A stretch of 64,000 bases of DNA from Paracamarosporium sp. OC-R06-R3. Taxonomy: Eukaryota > Ascomycota > Dothideomycetes > Pleosporales > Didymosphaeriaceae. The notes below the pieces were generated by a model. That model did no database searches and was not told the origin of the DNA. It was given only the letters and a program-made list of their open reading frames with translations. The stretch lies in assembly GCA_019828545.1 (NCBI GenBank), contig JACVRA010000328.1:61163-125162 (forward strand). The letters are read 5' to 3'. Made by a program: the position numbers and the translations under genes. Of this stretch, positions 60,097 to 64,000 are shown in pieces (within the stretch, counting starts at the first letter, position 1; each line of letters opens with the position of its first letter).

Positions 60097-60303
60097 ACAA
60101 TCAAAGGAACTCTCGCTACGTCGCTTGCCATCTGGCGCTGTTTGCGGACACCTGTGCCAACGATGTAGTGCCAGAAACGTGGGATGCGTGCCTCCAACCG
60201 ATGCCCGTACGACAACTATGACGCTGTCTATAATAACGACATTCCACCAGCCAAAAATCCTCGCCCCTTATCAACTTGCCAGCACATATGACACTGTGCC
60301 GCC

Positions 60304-60675
60304 ATGTCAGGCTTCCCCAACTACTCCAACGAAATCAGCTTTCCTTTTCGACCGCGCCAACATGGCCAGCGACCCACGAATTACGTTCAGATTCCAGTCC
60401 CTATGAACAACACCAGCTACATCAACGATCAGGAGATCAGAGGAAAGATGGAGGATTTGGACAGCAGGCTAAAGGGGGTGGAGGAACTGATGCGGCAGGT
60501 CAAACGCTGCATGGAGGACATGAAGCGTAGTACGGAGCAACAGCACGATGCATTGGAAAGTTTGTTGAGAAGGGTTCAGGACGATGTTACGGTTTTGAGA
60601 GACGGGGTTAGAGACAGTGTGAAAGGGACAGGGAGGCGAAGGTCTGGCTTTGGGAGGCTAGTGACTGACATGTAG
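60304..60675 (+). CDS. Small coiled-coil protein, unknown function
   Basis: A single-exon frame of 123 residues. After a Pro/Asn-rich start (MSGFPNYSNEISFPFRPRQH), residues about 40-105 form a long heptad-like helix (EIRGKMEDLDSRLKGVEELM; EQQHDALESLLRRVQDDVTV), so oligomerisation is likely. The tail is basic (GTGRRRSGFGRLVTDM). I recognise no family. It lies 207 bp after the dehydrogenase stop on the same strand, and converges with the gene at 60948. Confidence 0.6.
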   Translation: MSGFPNYSNEISFPFRPRQHGQRPTNYVQIPVPMNNTSYINDQEIRGKMEDLDSRLKGVEELMRQVKRCMEDMKRSTEQQHDALESLLRRVQDDVTVLRDGVRDSVKGTGRRRSGFGRLVTDM

Positions 60676-60947
60676 TGTTCTGTGATTGCATCATTCATAT
60701 TGCGGTAGTCTCGGACATGACACGTTTATGGAATGGCATTTTTCGGACAAGCTACTTACCAAAAGATTCTGATAACTTTCTGTAACCGCGTATAGTGACT
60801 TTCCTTCAGATAATCCTGCTTGTGTATCTGATGTCATCCGAATACATTTTCTTGTAGGCCTAAGAAAGAGCAGTGAATACCAAAATTTTTACGGCTGGCA
60901 GTGTAGTTTGTCTTTACGCACCACCAGAACGTGATATTAACTCTCCA

Positions 60948-61760
60948 TCAGAACTGTGTCCACGGAAAATCCATCATGTCAATGAGAGCGTCTTGCTTGT
61001 TCCATCCCGGATGATTATGGTCCGCTAACATCAGGTGATAAATCACAATTTCATCCAGCATATCCTTTAATTCCTTGGCGTAGGTTGCAAAAAAACAGGA
61101 GGGACGCACAAGCTCAGTAGCGGGGACAAATTGCACATTGGACGAGAGCTTGCGGATGGTGTAGTGGCGAATGTATTCGTATTCGCAACGCAAGGTGTCC
61201 TTGGACTTGAATCGGTACCCTTTCCACAACTTCCGACGGTTGTCGTCGGGTAGATCTCCAGCAGTCCCCACAGCTAAGATCCTATATATGAGTTTTTTTA
61301 TCTGTTTATTGAATATGCGGGGAAATCTGTCGGCCTTTGGGAAATCGTTGAGATCATACCCATCGCACTGGAATCGGATATGGATTCGAAAGTCTTCGAT
61401 CATAGGAGGCCTCTTCGCAGGCATGGAAAGCCAAGTCACCCAAATCTTTTCTTCGTTGACAATGAGAAGATCTACCACGTGTGGAGTATCGATCTTTGAC
61501 GCTCGTTCGAGAGTTTCAGTGCGAAGTTGTTGACAGGCAAGGAGCAAACCGCCAAAGGAAGGTTGGAAGGCAGTTGGCGAACGCTCGAAATAGATCAAGT
61601 TCCCGATATCTTTCCAGTAGGTATCTTCGAACTGGATGCGCTCGGCTCCATTTGAATCTTGGTCGCCTTGAGCGAGTGGTGGGTTGCATCGCTCGGATTG
61701 AACGACGCTATCGATAATTGTGTCTCTTATCTCGCGCAGCAAAGATAATAGAGAAGGCAT
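60948..61760 (-). CDS. F-box-like / 2EXR-type fungal orphan protein
   Basis: A single-exon frame of 270 residues. The start MPSLLSLLREIRDTIIDSVV matches the short N-terminal F-box-like helix common in large fungal families (LPxEIRxxIYxxVL pattern). GGLLLACQQLRTETLERASK is the second typical motif, where an L-x-x-x-C-x-x-x-R-x-E block follows. The rest includes beta-rich VDLLIVNEEKIWVTWLSMPA and a helical end with MLDEIVIYHLMLADHNHPGW. Such proteins are numerous in Dothideomycetes and mostly uncharacterised. No neighbours hint at function. Confidence 0.7.
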   Translation of the reverse strand: MPSLLSLLREIRDTIIDSVVQSERCNPPLAQGDQDSNGAERIQFEDTYWKDIGNLIYFERSPTAFQPSFGGLLLACQQLRTETLERASKIDTPHVVDLLIVNEEKIWVTWLSMPAKRPPMIEDFRIHIRFQCDGYDLNDFPKADRFPRIFNKQIKKLIYRILAVGTAGDLPDDNRRKLWKGYRFKSKDTLRCEYEYIRHYTIRKLSSNVQFVPATELVRPSCFFATYAKELKDMLDEIVIYHLMLADHNHPGWNKQDALIDMMDFPWTQF

Positions 61761-62160
61761 GGTAGTATAAGGCTCCTTCTGTCGTAAAATCTGGTGTAAA
61801 GAGGAAGAGAAAGAGGGGGCGACGACGTTTGATAGGATGCCATTCTCCCACTTTCTGTACGACAGGCGCTATGTGTTGAGGCATGACTCCTCGCTATCCT
61901 CACCAAACCATACATTTGCAATGACTCCAAGGGGGACTGTTGACGAGTAGAACCATATAAAGCTACAAGATTAGTAACTACAAAATATTTGGCAGTGCTT
62001 AGCTCCACTTCGGAGCCTATCGGTGCTTCCAAAAAGACCGTACCGCCCCACTTTTCCGCCGGGAGGTGGTCCATGCTTCCCAACCAATATTTTTGAACTA
62101 CCGATTTGTTAGTAAAATAATGATTACAGCAAATATTTACCCTATATAAATACCTGTATT
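61761..62160. other. Intergenic region and upstream sequence of the terminal repeat-like element
   Basis: 400 bp. A TATATAAA box lies at 62143-62150, 11 bases before the ATG of the element. No terminal inverted repeat could be fixed by eye. Confidence 0.4.
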
Positions 62161-63837
62161 ATGCCGCCGCGTAGTCAGCGTAAGCGTACAGCTACCCAGC
62201 CATTTAATGGAGGTAAAAATCCTCCAAAATGTGCGCGCCGGGCGCCTGCAGCAGCTGCCAAAGGTGCCAAGTCACAGAGAAAAGTATCCAAGAAGGATCC
62301 TCCTCCGCCGGAGGGCAACGCTGTATCTGATCTAGTTGGCCTCAATCATGATATCGAGCCTCCGTCTGCGCAGCCATTGCCAGCAATTGTATTATCCAGT
62401 GATCTACCCAGTGACCCGCCTAGTGACCCGCCCAGCGGACGTATATCTGATCCAATTGGCGACCCTACGCAGGGAGAAACTCAGGAAGAGGAGCCAAAAT
62501 CAGCTACTAGGGTATCTGAAGCAGAGTCGCCGTACGTTACTTGTCGCTGGCAAGCCTTTGTGGGTCCTAAAAAGAAGCTCTATAAGCCAAGATTCGATAC
62601 AGAGTTTATCCCGGAGCACTACTACGCAGGTTAGCTTTAGATATGGGTGGATGAGATCGCTCAAGACTTAGCTATAGAGACAACTCCGCCGCAGAAAGTG
62701 CTGATTAGGGACGTTTCTGGCTACGCATATAGGCAAAAGACCCTAGAGAAGCAGAAGCTGCGGCAATCGCTCAAGCGTAGAGATGCTGCTGGCTTTATCT
62801 AGGTTATGGAGCACGCGCAGCACCTGAGGGATACCTCGATTAACATAACGTATCTCGACTTTGACGTGACACTTGCTACTAAATCTGTGGAGGTGATCAG
62901 TCCTATAGGCCAACAACGTAGCAGAGGCTCGTCCAGCTCCCAGGGCCAGGTTCGACTTACTGCAACACAAAGGCAGCTACAAGAGTTGCCGGAGGTCCTT
63001 ACTGGCTATGCTGTTGCTGAGGGACCTTCAATAGCTATCCGCGATAAGTGGAGGTGCCAGGATACCCACTGTGCCAACTACCCGTACGTCTGCTGGGTCC
63101 AGCGTACGCCTGGCCAGCCCAATCGATTTGAGAACCATTTCCCAGTGAGCAGTAATATTGTGGCCATGTGGGCCCCCAATGTCACCCTCGAGAAGTGCAG
63201 CGTCAATGAGCCAGACGATCTTATACGCCTTGCTCTGCGTACAGCGAGGGGCCAGGCAGCAAAGGAGAAGGCGAAAGAGAAGGCGCAACAGAGCTCAGCG
63301 TCTGCGTCTGTGTTTACAGCGGATAGCTTCATGAGCGCGATCGCTGCCAGCGCGCTGTCTGTCAGTCAGTTAGCACAAAGTCAGCTTCTTGCACGGCAGG
63401 TACTTACACCTGCGGCGCCCACTGTAAGCTCTACGAGTACTCTGAGCGTACCAGCAACAGCGTAGAAAGATCTAACGTAGAGAGATCTTACGTATGAGAA
63501 TAATATAGAGCTCTTATATCAGACTCAGCACTTCTTTGACTGGTGGATGGATCAGGCAATGGCTGCAGAGGTGCCAGAGATCAAGAGGGTATTTAGAAGG
63601 GTTGTTAAGGCCGGGCGGATTGATCTGAACATGCTGATGGATGGATCCGACGCAGGCATGCCGTACGAGATTTGGAGAGACGATTTTGAGCTGCCAATCT
63701 CACTGCTTCTGCGACTCCGTAAAATGGCAATTCGGTGGCAATCTAGGTATCCTGGACTTTCAGAGAGCGATCAAGAGGACTGCAGAGAGCTACAGCGGCA
63801 AGATGATAAGCAGAAACAGCAGCTGAGAGCTGCTTAA
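62161..63837 (+). pseudogene. Repeat-like protein-coding sequence interrupted only by TAG codons
   Basis: One frame runs 559 codons from ATG 62161 to TAA 63835. It is broken by five TAG codons (62632, 62638, 62800, 63463, 63478) and by no TAA or TGA. The sequence on either side of each is coherent (for example HYYAG-x-L-x-IWVDEIAQDLA, GFI-x-VMEHAQHLRDT). In each case Gln would fit and CAG to TAG is a single C-to-T change at a CpA site, as made by repeat-induced point mutation. The N-terminus is basic and Pro/Ala-rich, nuclear-signal-like (MPPRSQRKRTATQPFNGGKN). A middle Cys-containing block (KWRCQDTHCANYPYVCW) could bind metal. The end is helical (MAIRWQSRYPGLSESDQEDC). It resembles repeat families of fungi, but I cannot name one. 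The element may continue past the window. Confidence 0.6.
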
Positions 63838-64000
63838 GTAGAGGGCGGAGAGACGATCGTGTAGAGGTGGTTGAGCTGAGGGCGTAGAGGTGCCTAATAT
63901 AATCACCTTATTTATATAATTAACTATTAATAGTAGTATAATATCTCTACGGCGCCCACCCGCAGTATCTAAAGAAGTTATGTGCAGAGCTCCCGTAGCA
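63838..64000. other. 3' flank of the repeat-like element, cut by window end
   Basis: AT-rich stretch (about 63895-63945) followed by GC-richer sequence. No terminal repeat can be confirmed because the window ends here. Confidence 0.35.

Overview
The window is nuclear DNA of a filamentous ascomycete. The genes are dense, their introns are short (about 41-140 bp, GT-AG, often with a CTAAC/CTGAC branch site), and the products are fungal-specific (Csf1, Lsb6, Ask1, Met8, a medusa-type regulator, small secreted cysteine-rich proteins). The style suggests a Dothideomycete, probably Pleosporales, but that is inference. No organelle, bacterial or viral segment was seen.

Layout: 1-2109 (-) is the 5' part of a medusa (MedA/Acr1/Ren1) developmental regulator that runs off the left edge, with about 5 kb of gene-poor DNA upstream. 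8188-18058 (-) is CSF1, a very large bridge-like lipid-transfer protein. It is divergent from a TMEM184/Hfl1-type membrane protein (18486-20696 +). A Ser/Pro-rich orphan (22241-24450 +) follows, then a degenerate tandem repeat (about 25121-25590), a small secreted cysteine-rich protein (26071-26575 -) and a small membrane protein (27627-28073 -).

29361-34458 is a housekeeping block: VAC1/PEP7 (-), divergent from MET8 siroheme synthase (+), then a METTL16-type RNA methyltransferase (+). 34962-35144 (+) encodes a 60-residue secreted peptide whose cysteine spacing fits the CS-alpha-beta defensin fold. A glycine-rich orphan (-) and a secreted FAD oxidoreductase (36975-39027 -) follow. 40784-42210 (+) is an unrecognised gene whose reading frame appears broken. 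Next come a secreted endonuclease/exonuclease/phosphatase protein (42609-44498 +) and a Dal5-type MFS permease (47182-48863 +).

The right side carries a Rad5/HLTF-like SNF2 ATPase with a RING (50167-53711 -), type II PI 4-kinase LSB6 (54572-56927 -) and DASH subunit ASK1 (57248-58601 -). ASK1 is divergent from a short-chain dehydrogenase with a probable mitochondrial leader (59097-60096 +). Then come a coiled-coil orphan (+) and an F-box-like orphan (-). The last 2 kb hold a repeat-like coding sequence of 559 codons, interrupted in one frame only by TAG codons.

Several genes act in endomembrane lipid and vacuole biology (CSF1, the Hfl1-like protein, VAC1, LSB6), but they are scattered and look like ordinary genome content, not a cluster. 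No secondary-metabolite cluster, CRISPR array or complete tRNA was found. All exon boundaries were inferred by eye from splice consensus and frame continuity.
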